Source: Mammaliicoccus sciuri (GTDB taxonomy: Bacteria > Bacillota > Bacilli > Staphylococcales > Staphylococcaceae). Taken from it: a stretch of 64,000 nt of DNA. The stretch is from NCBI RefSeq assembly GCF_002901825.1, contig NZ_PPQD01000002.1:1-64000 (forward strand), written 5' to 3'. The notes beneath the pieces were generated by a model. That model saw only the letters and a program-made list of their open reading frames with translations, did not search any database and had not been told where the DNA came from. The stretch's first letter is position 1, and each line of letters starts with the position of its first letter. A program made the translations under genes and the position numbers. This document shows, in pieces, positions 51,913 to 60,803 of the stretch.

Positions 51913-53013
51913 ATGGCATTAACAGCTGGCATAGTAGGATTACCAAACGTAGGTAAATCAACATTATTTAACGCAATTACGAAAGCAGGAGCACTTGCAG
52001 CGAACTATCCTTTCGCAACAATCGATCCTAACGTAGGGATTGTAGAAGTACCAGACCATCGTTTACAAGAATTAACGAAATTAGTAAAACCTAAGAAAAC
52101 TGTACCAACAGCATTCGAATTTACAGATATTGCAGGTATCGTTAAAGGTGCATCTAAAGGTGAAGGATTAGGAAATAAATTCTTATCACATATCCGTGAA
52201 GTAGATGCGATTTGCCAAGTCGTACGTGCATTTGTTGATGAAAATGTAACACACGTATCAGGAAAAGTAGATCCAATCGATGATATTGAAGTTATTAATA
52301 TGGAATTAGTATTAGCTGACTTAGAATCAGTAGAAAAACGCTATGAAAGAGTAGCAAAAATGGCAAAACAAAAAGATAAAGATGCAGTGGCTGAAGAAAA
52401 AGTATTAGCAAAAATTAAAGAAACATTAGAAAACAATAACCCAGTAAGAAGTTTAGAATTCACACCAGAAGAAAAAGCAATCGTGAAACATTTAAGCTTA
52501 CTTACTTCTAAACCAATGTTATATGTAGCAAACGTAGCAGAAGATGAAGTAGCAAGTCCAGAAGATAACGAATACGTACAAAAAATCGAAGAATACGCAA
52601 GTAACGAAGGTTCACAAGTTATCGTTATTTCAGCAAAAATCGAAGAAGAATTAGCAACATTAGATGACGAAGACCGCGAAATGTTCTTAGAAGATTTAGG
52701 CGTAGAAGAAGCAGGATTAGACAAATTAATCCGCGCATCATATAACTTATTAGGATTAGCAACATACTTTACAGCAGGTGAACAAGAAGTAAGAGCATGG
52801 ACATTTAAAGAAGGCATGACAGCACCACAATGTGCAGGAATCATCCATACAGACTTCGAAAGAGGCTTCATAAGAGCAGAAACCGTAAGTTATGACGATT
52901 TATTAGCAAATAACGGTATGAACGGTGCTAAAGAAGCGGGTAAAGTAAGATTAGAAGGTAAAGAATACCTTATGAAAGACGGAGACGTTGTACACTTTAG
53001 ATTTAATGTGTAA
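51913..53013 (+). CDS. ychF: Ribosome-binding ATPase YchF (Obg family)
   Basis: The 366-residue protein has G1 GIVGLPNVGKSTLFNAIT, the family-typical NYPFATIDPNVGIV, G3 DIAGIVKGASKGEGLGN, the NVAE motif that favours ATP over GTP, and a C-terminal TGS domain ending KDGDVVHFRFNV. YchF binds ribosomes and is linked to stress responses. It is followed by a terminator before rpsF. Confidence 0.97.
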   Translation: MALTAGIVGLPNVGKSTLFNAITKAGALAANYPFATIDPNVGIVEVPDHRLQELTKLVKPKKTVPTAFEFTDIAGIVKGASKGEGLGNKFLSHIREVDAICQVVRAFVDENVTHVSGKVDPIDDIEVINMELVLADLESVEKRYERVAKMAKQKDKDAVAEEKVLAKIKETLENNNPVRSLEFTPEEKAIVKHLSLLTSKPMLYVANVAEDEVASPEDNEYVQKIEEYASNEGSQVIVISAKIEEELATLDDEDREMFLEDLGVEEAGLDKLIRASYNLLGLATYFTAGEQEVRAWTFKEGMTAPQCAGIIHTDFERGFIRAETVSYDDLLANNGMNGAKEAGKVRLEGKEYLMKDGDVVHFRFNV

Positions 53014-53020
53014 GATGGAG

Positions 53021-53052
53021 GCCAGTAGTGTTTATGCACTATTGGCTTTTTC
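53021..53052 (+). terminator. ychF terminator
   Basis: GCCAGTAGTG (53021-53030) pairs with CACTATTGGC (53038-53047, one G-U) and is followed by TTTTTC. Confidence 0.8.
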
Positions 53053-53129
53053 TGTGATATCATTGAGAAAATGATTGTAAAAAGTAATACTCTATGCTAT
53101 AATTCTTGATTGTGAGTAATGAAAATTAT

Positions 53130-53177
53130 TCCTTGCTTAATACTGAGTTATTAGGCCGCATAGACCACAAGGAGGTG
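53130..53177 (+). promoter_or_regulatory. Candidate S6:S18 ribosomal leader of rpsF
   Basis: TCCTTG (53130-53135) can pair with CAAGGA (53168-53173), which includes most of the rpsF ribosome site. Inside, CTTAAT and ATTAGG form a second stem, and the 3' side holds CCGC (53155-53158) followed by ATAGACCA. This resembles the known S6:S18 leader, where the protein pair binds a CCG bulge and hides the ribosome site. The match is by eye. Confidence 0.55.
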
Positions 53178-53184
53178 TAAATTG

Positions 53185-53478
53185 ATGAGAACATATGAAG
53201 TAATGTACGTAGTACGTCCAAATATCGAAGACGAAGCTAGAAAAGCTGTCGTTGAGCGTTTTAAAGGAATCTTATCTTCAAACGGTTCAGAAATCATCGA
53301 AGAAAAGGATTGGGGTAAACGTCGTTTAGCTTATGAAATCCAAGACTTCACAGAAGGTTTCTACAACATCGTTAGAGTTAAGTCTGAAAATGACGAAGCT
53401 ATCAGTGAATTTGATCGTTTAGCAAAAATCTCTGATGATATCATTCGTCACATCGTAGTACGCGAAGAAGAAAAATAA
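53185..53478 (+). CDS. rpsF: 30S ribosomal protein S6
   Basis: This 97-residue protein runs [20 protein letters not shown], then [20 protein letters not shown], a clear S6. S6 pairs with S18 on the platform of the small subunit. I use the ATG at 53185 rather than the adjacent TTG because AAGGAGGTG is ideally spaced. It heads the rpsF-ssb-rpsR operon. Confidence 0.98.
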   Translation: MRTYEVMYVVRPNIEDEARKAVVERFKGILSSNGSEIIEEKDWGKRRLAYEIQDFTEGFYNIVRVKSENDEAISEFDRLAKISDDIIRHIVVREEEK

Positions 53479-53505
53479 TTTAACTTATAAAATGGGGGAG
53501 ATTAA

Positions 53506-54033
53506 ATGATTAATCGTGTTGTATTAGTCGGTCGATTAACTAAAGATCCGGAATACAGAGTAACACCCTCAGGCGTTCAAGTTGCTACTTTTACTTTAGC
53601 TATTAATCGTACTTATACGAATCAGCAAGGTGAAAGAGAAGCTGACTTTATCAACTGTGTTGTATTTAGACGTCCCGCAGAGAATGTAAACAATTACTTA
53701 TCTAAAGGTAGTCTGGCAGGAGTTGAAGGTCGTCTACAATCTCGTAGCTACGAGAACCAAGAAGGTCGTCGTGTTTATGTAACTGAAGTTGTTTGTGATA
53801 GTGTTCAATTCCTTGAACCAAAAGGCGCAAATCAACGTCAATCTGGTAATGATAATCAATCATATAACCAAAATAATAACGAATTCCAAAATTATGGACA
53901 AGACTTTGGTGGTAACCAACAACAAGGACAAAAAGCACCTTCAAATCAACAGTCAAATAATCAACAATCAAGTAATCCATTTGCAAACGCTAATGGTCCA
54001 ATTGATATCAGTGATGATGATTTGCCGTTCTAA
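53506..54033 (+). CDS. ssb: Single-stranded DNA-binding protein
   Basis: Protects single-stranded DNA and recruits replication and repair partners. In 175 residues it has the OB fold ([18 protein letters not shown], then [20 protein letters not shown]), a Q/N-rich disordered linker (110-160) and the C-terminal acidic tip ISDDDLPF that binds partner proteins. AATGGGGGAG precedes the start. It is between rpsF and rpsR, as usual. Confidence 0.98.
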   Translation: MINRVVLVGRLTKDPEYRVTPSGVQVATFTLAINRTYTNQQGEREADFINCVVFRRPAENVNNYLSKGSLAGVEGRLQSRSYENQEGRRVYVTEVVCDSVQFLEPKGANQRQSGNDNQSYNQNNNEFQNYGQDFGGNQQQGQKAPSNQQSNNQQSSNPFANANGPIDISDDDLPF

Positions 54034-54092
54034 TAGTTGATTGAAACGAATATAAATTGATAAACATTTAACGAGAAGGGAGGAACACAATC

Positions 54093-54335
54093 ATGGCAGG
54101 TGGACCAAGAAGAGGTGGTCGTCGTCGTAAAAAAGTTTGTTACTTCACAGCAAACGGTATTACACATATCGACTACAAAGATACAGATTTACTTAAAAAG
54201 TTTATCTCAGAAAGAGGTAAAATCTTACCACGTCGTGTAACAGGTACTTCAGCAAAATACCAACGTATGCTTACTGTAGCTATCAAACGTTCACGTCACA
54301 TGGCTTTATTACCATACGTTAAAGAGGAACAATAA
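54093..54335 (+). CDS. rpsR: 30S ribosomal protein S18
   Basis: This 80-residue protein is rich in R and [41 protein letters not shown] and [13 protein letters not shown] are S18 hallmarks. A cysteine near position 16 is conserved in the single-C form. AGGGAGG precedes the ATG. It ends the rpsF operon with a terminator 20 bp later. Confidence 0.98.
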   Translation: MAGGPRRGGRRRKKVCYFTANGITHIDYKDTDLLKKFISERGKILPRRVTGTSAKYQRMLTVAIKRSRHMALLPYVKEEQ

Positions 54336-54351
54336 TATATAACGTATAGCA

Positions 54352-54386
54352 AAACCCTTTAGCAATCAGGCTAGAGGGTTTTTTTG
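54352..54386 (+). terminator. rpsR terminator
   Basis: AAACCCTTTAGC pairs with GCTAGAGGGTTT (one mismatch) and is followed by a T run. Confidence 0.87.
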
Positions 54387-54430
54387 TGTTTGGATTTATA
54401 GAAAAGTTGTTATTTATAATGACAACGATA

Positions 54431-54898
54431 TTATTGTAAATAATTTGGAATTATTAAAAGTATAAATAGTATAAACATTACTAGTGCGCTGAAGTAAATA
54501 GACTTCTTATTTCTTATATATACTTTAGATATTGTTTCACAAATTAATAATTGAGTTAAAAAACTAAATACAAACAAGAATAATAAACTAAAGATTAGTC
54601 TTAATAAATTAATATTTGTAAAATTAAAAGAAATAATCATAAACATTGTCAGAAATAAAAAGGCTGTATAAATAAAGTACTGGAAAAGAATGTGTGTTCT
54701 ATCTAATAATCTTCTAATAATTTCAAAGTCAAAGATATATTTTAGTAAAAATATGTTTACTGAAATAGAGAAAACAAACTGTATATATAGCAAAGCGGTT
54801 AAATTATTAAAAAAAGATGTCTTTTGATCCAAGAAAGTCGTTATTATAGATAATAATAAAATGAGAAATACGATGAATAAATTTATTTTTCTATACAT
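54431..54898 (-). CDS. Hypothetical membrane protein
   Basis: I do not recognise this 155-residue protein. It has four to five hydrophobic segments (about 5-22, 35-55, 70-92, 98-120 and 132-152) with few charged residues between, and is very A/T-rich. The start has GGAGC upstream and lies 18 bp after the end of the broken Abi_2 gene on the same strand, so the two were probably transcribed together. Its low complexity makes family assignment by eye unsafe, but codon phase and ribosome site support a real gene. Confidence 0.55.
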   Translation of the reverse strand: MYRKINLFIVFLILLLSIITTFLDQKTSFFNNLTALLYIQFVFSISVNIFLLKYIFDFEIIRRLLDRTHILFQYFIYTAFLFLTMFMIISFNFTNINLLRLIFSLLFLFVFSFLTQLLICETISKVYIRNKKSIYFSALVMFILFILLIIPNYLQ

Positions 54899-54915
54899 TA
54901 AAAAGCTCCAATATA

Positions 54916-55410
54916 TTAATTGATTTTTACTACGTTTTGAAAGCTATCAGGTGCATCTTTCTTATTGTTTATAATATCAATATAATCAAGTATAACATCT
55001 TCCCCTATACCTGTGGTGTATACTAAGTATGATTCATTATCATAAATTTTTCCTAGATGATTATTAATAAAATCTTGCATAATTTGGTATCCATCTTAAG
55101 TATCGTCATTAGTTATTTTTTTGAGAATGTCTGTTTTTAGTGAATGTTCTATATCTAAACACATAGGTAATAATATGTAACGTAATCTCATATCTAAAGT
55201 CGCAAGATCTGATAATGCAGAAAATTCGAAATTATAATTTCCACTATCATCTTTAGGTACATTTTTTCTGAATGAAGATAATTTAAATAAGTACGTATTA
55301 TATTTCAATATTTCTTTAGCTTCATCCTCTTTTATTTCGTTAAATAAAATACCTAATGATTTTAATTTTTTAATTTGCTCTTCAAAGCTCAATTTTGGTT
55401 TTCTTTTCAT
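54916..55410 (-). pseudogene. Abi_2 family abortive-infection protein, interrupted and truncated
   Basis: The first 104 codons (MKRKPKLSFEEQIKKLKSLG, RLRYILLPMCLDIEHSLKT) match the N-terminal part of Abi_2/AbiD-like phage-resistance proteins. Translation then meets TAA at 55096-55098 in ILKKITNDDT-stop, but the same frame continues for 59 codons as DGYQIMQDFINNHLGKIY, the expected family continuation, to a second stop at 54916. A change of GAA to TAA would explain the first stop. The whole is about half the usual length (about 300), so a 3' truncation is also likely. A functional short form cannot be excluded. Confidence 0.75.
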
Positions 55411-55610
55411 ACATAACTCCTTATCCTTTATATCTGGCCATCTTTTGATCGTTTATATTGATTAGATTATATAATAATAATCCAGCATTTCATATATCAT
55501 GTTATGTTGGCTTTTTCTTTATTTCTGTAGTTGTTTTCAATGCATCTCATTTCATTCATTGTAAAAATACAATATAATAATGAATAATAGAATTTATAGG
55601 ATGTGTGTTT

Positions 55611-56159
55611 ATGAAGGCTATTTATGACCTTATTAAAAGTGATGCGGATATGATTTATATTTTAGAGGTTGTAGAAAGCCTGAATTTAAATGATTCGTGG
55701 GTTAGCGCGGGTTTTATAAGAAATAAAATTTGGGATACGATTTATGGTTATACAGATAAGACACCATATAATGATGTTGATGTTATATTTTATAATGCTG
55801 ACTGTCTAGATGAATTTATTGAGAAGCGATATGAACAGCAATTAAGAGATATTGATTCTAGCATACCTTGGTCAGTAAAAAATCAAGCGAGAATGCATTT
55901 GAAAAATGATTTTAATCAATATATTGATTCGAAGGATGCTGTGGATCATTATACAGAAGCGCCAACAGCTATTTGTGCTAGGATAAAAAATGGTGAGTTA
56001 GAAGTACATTATAACTACAGTGTTCAAGACTTGTTTAACGGTATTGTTTCACCAACTCAATATTTTAATCATGACTCTGGTAGATATGACGTTTATTTGG
56101 ATAGAATTAATCGAAAACAATGGCATAAGCAATGGCCAAATTTAAAATTTGATAATTAG
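55611..56159 (+). CDS. Nucleotidyltransferase family protein (PF06042/DUF925 type)
   Basis: The product of about 182 residues has SAGFIRNKIWDTIYGY followed by NDVDVIFYNAD, the pattern of DUF925 nucleotidyltransferase-like proteins in which acidic residues of DVDV would bind metal. FDGIVSP-like FNGIVSPTQYF and KQWHKQWPNLKF close the protein as in the family. Substrate unknown. I start at ATG 55611 because the frame's earlier GTG overlaps the GGATG ribosome site. Followed by the DUF2785 gene on the same strand. Confidence 0.85.
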   Translation: MKAIYDLIKSDADMIYILEVVESLNLNDSWVSAGFIRNKIWDTIYGYTDKTPYNDVDVIFYNADCLDEFIEKRYEQQLRDIDSSIPWSVKNQARMHLKNDFNQYIDSKDAVDHYTEAPTAICARIKNGELEVHYNYSVQDLFNGIVSPTQYFNHDSGRYDVYLDRINRKQWHKQWPNLKFDN

Positions 56160-56199
56160 AATTTAAGTAAAGATTTAATTCTTAAAGGATGTGTTCTTA

Positions 56200-57045
56200 A
56201 TGACAATCGAAGGATTAATTGAAAAATATAAAAATACATTACCTGATGAACAAATAACTGAAGAAGATTTTAAATTAATGATGTCCAATATTGGAAATCT
56301 TAATGCCAATATTCGTGAAGATAATTTTGATTTAATTGCGCGTTTAATTATAAGTGGGAAATTGGAAGATTATCAAATGCTACAGTTACTTGAGCATTGT
56401 GAATTTGTTTTAAAAAGTGTTAACGAAAGTGATACTGAACATCTTGTGCTGGATAGAAGTTTCAGTGCACTTATTATCGGAATCATTGTTGAATCTTTAG
56501 AAGAACATGAACAGTTACCTCAGGATATTTACGAGAAGATTATAAACATAGCGATTAAATACATGGATAAGGAATCTGATGTTAGAGGATATGTACAAGG
56601 GACAGGATGGATGCATAGTGTTGCGCATGGATCAGATTTACTTGCAACATGTGTTAGATCTAAAAATTATTCAAGTGACTGTAATAAAGTGATCTTAAAG
56701 GTCATCTCTAAAAAACTTTATCAGTTAAATACTGATTTATCTTGCTATATAGATGATGAAGATGAGCGACAAGCATTTATCATTGAAGCATTACTTGAAA
56801 AAGGACTTACAGATCAAGAATTAAGTAATTGGATAAGCGAGTTATTCGTGACAGTTAATCAAACAGATTTAAATCAATCTGAAGAAGTATATTTAAGTTA
56901 TTTTAGAATAAGGAAAAATATAAAAGATTTCTTGAAGACATTGTATTTTAGACTAAAATTTAATCAAAAATGTCAGGTAACCCAAGATAAAATAGAAGAA
57001 ATCCTTAATAAGTTATACTTAGAATTAACACAACAAGGAGAATAA
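56200..57045 (+). CDS. DUF2785 domain protein
   Basis: This helical protein of about 281 residues has the family motif VRGYVQGTGWMHSVAHGSDLL near residue 130, which marks DUF2785. No function is established for the family; the histidines in HSVAHGSD could be metal ligands or catalytic. The start ATG at 56200 has AAAGGATG upstream. The next gene begins two bases after its stop, so cotranscription is very likely. Confidence 0.85.
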   Translation: MTIEGLIEKYKNTLPDEQITEEDFKLMMSNIGNLNANIREDNFDLIARLIISGKLEDYQMLQLLEHCEFVLKSVNESDTEHLVLDRSFSALIIGIIVESLEEHEQLPQDIYEKIINIAIKYMDKESDVRGYVQGTGWMHSVAHGSDLLATCVRSKNYSSDCNKVILKVISKKLYQLNTDLSCYIDDEDERQAFIIEALLEKGLTDQELSNWISELFVTVNQTDLNQSEEVYLSYFRIRKNIKDFLKTLYFRLKFNQKCQVTQDKIEEILNKLYLELTQQGE

Positions 57046-57047
57046 AA

Positions 57048-57452
57048 ATGGGGATAAAATTTTATGTAGCAGGTAGTTTTGGAAATAAGAATGTTGTAAA
57101 TAAACTTATAAAGAGCTTAGAACAACACGGCTTACAAAATACTTATAATTGGACGCTGAATGATAAAGCAATTAATAAAGAGGATTTAAGAAAAATTGGT
57201 CAATCTGAAGCGGATGCAGTAAAAAATTCAGATATACTGTTAGCTATATTGCCCGGAGGTAAAGGGACACATACAGAAATAGGTATTGCAATAGGACATA
57301 ATAAACCTATTCTATTATTAGCACAAAATGAAAAAATATTTGAAGCTGACAATGCAGTTACATTTTATTTCCTGGAAAATGTTTATCGAAAGCAACTTGA
57401 TAGGGTTAATGTATATGAAGAAGTTGTAGGTATTATTGAATCTGTGAAATAA
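57048..57452 (+). CDS. Nucleoside 2-deoxyribosyltransferase-like protein
   Basis: This 134-residue protein has FYVAGSFGNKN at the N-terminus and DILLAILPGGKGTHTEIGIA near residue 68, where the glutamate matches the nucleophile of the PF05014 family that exchanges or hydrolyses nucleoside sugars. YNWTLN and the short length fit. The AAGGAG ribosome site lies at the end of the DUF2785 gene. Natural substrate unknown; it could salvage or damage-control nucleotides. Confidence 0.85.
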   Translation: MGIKFYVAGSFGNKNVVNKLIKSLEQHGLQNTYNWTLNDKAINKEDLRKIGQSEADAVKNSDILLAILPGGKGTHTEIGIAIGHNKPILLLAQNEKIFEADNAVTFYFLENVYRKQLDRVNVYEEVVGIIESVK

Positions 57453-57491
57453 TATGGTCATGATTTAAATATAAATAAAGGATGGTGTTTC

Positions 57492-58382
57492 ATGAAGTCG
57501 GTTAGTGTATATCATTATGATGCATTTAGTTTAGAAGCGAATAAAGGAAATCCTGCTGGTGTGGTATTAGATAGTGAAGGATTAACAGATGAAGATATGC
57601 AAGAAGTTGCGAAACAAATTGGATTTAATGAAACAGCATTCCCTTTAAAATCAAGCCGTGCTGATTTTAGGATACAATATTTTACGCCAGGTCACGAAAT
57701 GGATTTGTGTGGACATGCTACTATTGGAACAATCGCGGCAATGAAACAACATGGATTATTAGAAGATAATAATGAATTTACAATAGAGACGAATGCAGGT
57801 ATCTTACCAATTACTTTAAATGTTGAAAATGATAATATTTATATAACGATGCAACAAGCTAGCCCTCAATTTGAAGCGTTCAATGGATCGAAAGTAGATT
57901 TGGCTCATGCTATCGGAATTGATGAGAAAGATATAGTAACAGATTATCCGATTGTTTATGGGAGTACAGGAGCATGGACATTATTAGTACCTGTTAGGGA
58001 TCTAGAAGTATGTAAAAGAATGTCTCCTCAAAATAAATTATTTCCAGAAATATTAAAAGAAAGACCCAAAACTTCAATTCATCCTTTCTGTATGGAAACA
58101 TACAAAGAAGGCTTACATATGCATGCAAGACATTTTTCCTCACCATTTTCAGGAACGACTGAAGACCCAGTTACAGGGACAGCTTCTGGCGTGATGGGCG
58201 CATACTATGCTCAATATATAAATACATCTGCTAAATATCCGCTTGAACTAATCGTTGAACAAGGACAAGAAATAGGAAAAGATGGACAAGTGTATGTGCA
58301 TGTGAATAATATAAACAATCAGCTTAATATTGAGATTACAGGTAGTGCAATATATGTTAAAGAATTAAAAATAGAATTATAA
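57492..58382 (+). CDS. PhzF family isomerase-like protein
   Basis: This 296-residue protein has the PhzF N-terminal pattern YHYDAFSLEANKGNPAGVVL, QIGFNETAFPLKS with the conserved glutamate, FTPGHEMDLCGHATIGT, and the second-half motif DPVTGTASGVMGAYYAQY. The two-lobe diaminopimelate-epimerase fold of this family usually catalyses isomerisation; phenazine synthesis genes are absent, so the substrate is unknown. It starts after a 39-bp gap, probably in the same transcript, and ends at a terminator. Confidence 0.92.
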   Translation: MKSVSVYHYDAFSLEANKGNPAGVVLDSEGLTDEDMQEVAKQIGFNETAFPLKSSRADFRIQYFTPGHEMDLCGHATIGTIAAMKQHGLLEDNNEFTIETNAGILPITLNVENDNIYITMQQASPQFEAFNGSKVDLAHAIGIDEKDIVTDYPIVYGSTGAWTLLVPVRDLEVCKRMSPQNKLFPEILKERPKTSIHPFCMETYKEGLHMHARHFSSPFSGTTEDPVTGTASGVMGAYYAQYINTSAKYPLELIVEQGQEIGKDGQVYVHVNNINNQLNIEITGSAIYVKELKIEL

Positions 58383-58404
58383 TCATTTAGACTACCGGAA
58401 CACT

Positions 58405-58450
58405 AAAAACCCTCTCTAGACAAGGACTAGAGAGGGCTTTGGTTTTTTCT
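58405..58450. terminator. Bidirectional terminator after the PhzF gene, overlapping the next gene's end
   Basis: CCCTCTCTAG (58410-58419) pairs with CTAGAGAGGG (58427-58436). The right arm includes the last codons and the stop of the minus-strand gene at 58427, so the stem lies partly in coding sequence. Confidence 0.78.
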
Positions 58451-59230
58451 ATAGTAGAGTTCTTGATAATTTCCCCATTCATAATCAAGCTCTGATTTAG
58501 TTACAATTTTATATGGATTAAAAATGGTTTGTCCATTTTTATTTACGAATAAATCATCATCAATTTGATATGCTGCATGTACTACAGCATTATTTTCTAA
58601 ATAAACAATTACATCACCATTTTGATTACCTTTTGAAACTAATTCGTAGTTTAAAGATTTAAGGTTAGTTAGAAAAGCATCTTCTTTTATCCACTGGTGT
58701 AATATATTTTTATCACTAGTAATAGCATAAAGGACTGTTGAAAGACAGTTTGATCCTTGATGTTTTGGAAAAGTAGAAACGATTGAACTTAAATGATTGG
58801 GTAATTGTAAAGTTGAAAGGTGCTTTACGTGATTATCATAATATCTATCTATTCTGTTTTTAAAAAACTGTCTTTGTTTATTCGTTGTTAATTGGCTCCA
58901 TTTTTGTGAAGTAATGAGGTTGCCTTCTATGAATAGTGGATTGTTAACTCTTTCTTGTTCCTGAAGAATATATGTTTTTGAATCTTCATTAAGATTTTCA
59001 AACCATCCTTTTGAAGCTTTAATTACATAATTGTAGACACCTAAATTCCAAAACTCATATAGGTTATTTGTATCAATATTAAATGAACTTGTTGTCTTAA
59101 ATGCATCTTTATGAGTGATAACTATATCTTCAATTTCAAAAGGGATATCATTAACAAAAAATAAATCAAAATTATTATAGTAATTTTCAGACCAATGTTT
59201 AAGTATTTGTTCAGTAGGATATATTTTCAT
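58427..59230 (-). CDS. Unknown protein with papain-like (NlpC/CHAP-style) features
   Basis: I do not recognise a named family in this 267-residue protein. Its second half has an order typical of papain-fold amidases and peptidases: a cysteine in HQGSNCLSTVLYAIT (about 163), then GDVIVYLENNAVVHAAYQID with a histidine, then VNKNGQ as a possible third polar residue. No signal peptide is present, so it would act in the cytoplasm. The start is a few bases after the coaA-like gene and on the same strand. Function is inference only. Confidence 0.6.
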   Translation of the reverse strand: MKIYPTEQILKHWSENYYNNFDLFFVNDIPFEIEDIVITHKDAFKTTSSFNIDTNNLYEFWNLGVYNYVIKASKGWFENLNEDSKTYILQEQERVNNPLFIEGNLITSQKWSQLTTNKQRQFFKNRIDRYYDNHVKHLSTLQLPNHLSSIVSTFPKHQGSNCLSTVLYAITSDKNILHQWIKEDAFLTNLKSLNYELVSKGNQNGDVIVYLENNAVVHAAYQIDDDLFVNKNGQTIFNPYKIVTKSELDYEWGNYQELYYRKNQSPL

Positions 59231-59253
59231 AACTATACCTCAATTCGTATACC

Positions 59254-60156
59254 TTAAAATTTATTAAATTTCAGTTTTTCTATAACATGGTCGTGATTTT
59301 TATATAGTACGAGATCTGCTCTGTTTTTAGTTGGCAAGATATTTTTTATTAAATTGACTTCGTTAATATTGTCCCATAGATCTGTTGCTATTTTTAAGGC
59401 TTCTTCTTTTGGGATGTCTCGATATTTATAAAAATGTGAGTCTGGCTTCTGGAAAGCTTCTTCTTGAAGTAGTAAGAAGCGATTGAGATACCATTTCTTC
59501 ATATTTTCTATTGTTGTGTGTAAATATATTTTGTAATCAATATAATCACTTACGAGTTCTTCTTCATGTGGACTTACTTGGAAGATATTCACGCCTTCTA
59601 TAATAAGAATGTCCGGACAGTCTATGTTGTGATACTGGTCTTTAAGACGGTCGTATGTGATATGTGAATACGTGTATGTTGGAATGTTAGGCTCGTTGTT
59701 CTTAATTTGTTTTAAGTGACTGATTAATGTTTTTGTATCATAACTTTCAGGAAATCCTTTTTTAGAAAGTAAGTCTTTATCGATGAGTTCTTGTTTAGGC
59801 ATGATATAACCATCAGTCGTAATCAGATCAACTTTCCAGTCCGCGTTATATTCTTGTAGTAAGTTTAAAAGCAGTCTTGAGACAGTGCTTTTCCCTACAG
59901 AAACCCCTCCTGATATTCCAATAATAAAAGGTGGTGTATTATTTTTGTTATGTAATTTGTTGTTAATGTTAGATGAATAATCTTTATGGAACTTAACTTT
60001 GTTTGTCAAAAAATTAATGAGTGGCAAATAGAGTTCATTAATTTCTGAATTTGTTAAGTTATCATTTAAACTGATAATTTCTTCTAAGTTTAAATGACTT
60101 GTATCCATATCTAATTTAAAATTTGTGTTTTGCCATTCTTCTTTTGTGAATTTCAT
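59254..60156 (-). CDS. coaA: Type I pantothenate kinase (CoaA)-like protein
   Basis: First enzyme of CoA synthesis. The 300-residue protein has EEIISLNDNLTNSEINELYLPL, P-loop GISGGVSVGKSTVSRLL near residue 80, TTDGYIMPKQEL, ESYDTKTLISHL and ILIIEGVNIFQ, the type I (P-loop) PanK pattern. S. aureus uses a type II enzyme, so a type I gene is unusual for the family and may be acquired. The downstream gene of unknown role is transcribed with it. Confidence 0.9.
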   Translation of the reverse strand: MKFTKEEWQNTNFKLDMDTSHLNLEEIISLNDNLTNSEINELYLPLINFLTNKVKFHKDYSSNINNKLHNKNNTPPFIIGISGGVSVGKSTVSRLLLNLLQEYNADWKVDLITTDGYIMPKQELIDKDLLSKKGFPESYDTKTLISHLKQIKNNEPNIPTYTYSHITYDRLKDQYHNIDCPDILIIEGVNIFQVSPHEEELVSDYIDYKIYLHTTIENMKKWYLNRFLLLQEEAFQKPDSHFYKYRDIPKEEALKIATDLWDNINEVNLIKNILPTKNRADLVLYKNHDHVIEKLKFNKF

Positions 60157-60370
60157 AATGAGTTCCTTTACTTAAGAATTTTTCACTTTTTACAGTACTC
60201 GTATAGGGTAACATAAATAGTCATGAAAGTGCTTTATTAATTTTGAAAATTCTTATATACTATTTTATTCATGTACATCATGATTTTCTTTATAGTGTTA
60301 AAATGTATAGAAGATATGGGAATTATTAAAAATTGTCTTAATATAATTTTGAATTTGAGGTGACTGGAAG

Positions 60371-60766
60371 ATGAATGGTTCTATACATCATTTAGAGATC
60401 TATGTTAGTGATATAAATAAATCTAAAAACTTTTATAGTTGGTTATTAGGACTGCTAGGATATAGTTTGTATCAAGAATGGAGAGAAGGTTTTAGCTTTA
60501 AATTAAATGAAACGTACATAGTATTTGTACAAGTGGACGATTCATTTAAACAATATGGATATCATCGTAAAAGGATTGGATTAAATCATTTGGCATTTAC
60601 AGTTGAAGACAGAGTAACAGTGGATGGTATCAATATTATTTTGGAACAAAAAAATATTAATAGACTGTATGATGATTTATATCCATATGCTGGAGGTAAT
60701 CATCATTATGCTGTTTATTTTGAAGATCCAGATAAAATGAAAATTGAAATAGTATCTAAAGAATAA
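60371..60766 (+). CDS. VOC family (glyoxalase/bleomycin-resistance) protein
   Basis: This 131-residue protein has two beta-alpha-beta-beta-beta repeats: IHHLEIYVSDINKSKNFYSWL and GLNHLAFTVEDRVTVDGI, ending YAVYFEDPDKMKIEIVSKE. Metal ligands H and E of the VOC fold are visible. Members include lyases, dioxygenases and drug-binding proteins; nothing here decides among them. The ATG has GAGGTGACTGGAAG upstream. It is a single gene flanked by a weak terminator. Confidence 0.88.
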   Translation: MNGSIHHLEIYVSDINKSKNFYSWLLGLLGYSLYQEWREGFSFKLNETYIVFVQVDDSFKQYGYHRKRIGLNHLAFTVEDRVTVDGINIILEQKNINRLYDDLYPYAGGNHHYAVYFEDPDKMKIEIVSKE

Positions 60767-60797
60767 CACCACCTCTAGATTTGATATAAAGGTGGTG
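60767..60797. terminator. Hairpin between convergent VOC and hydrolase genes
   Basis: CACCACCT (60767-60774) pairs exactly with AGGTGGTG (60790-60797) right after the VOC stop. Flanking T runs are poor, so it is a weak terminator at best. Confidence 0.5.
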
Positions 60798-60803
60798 ATA
60801 TTC

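Noticed and set aside
57492..58382. Phenazine biosynthesis locus
   Set aside because: PhzF-like proteins are widespread and no other phz genes are present.
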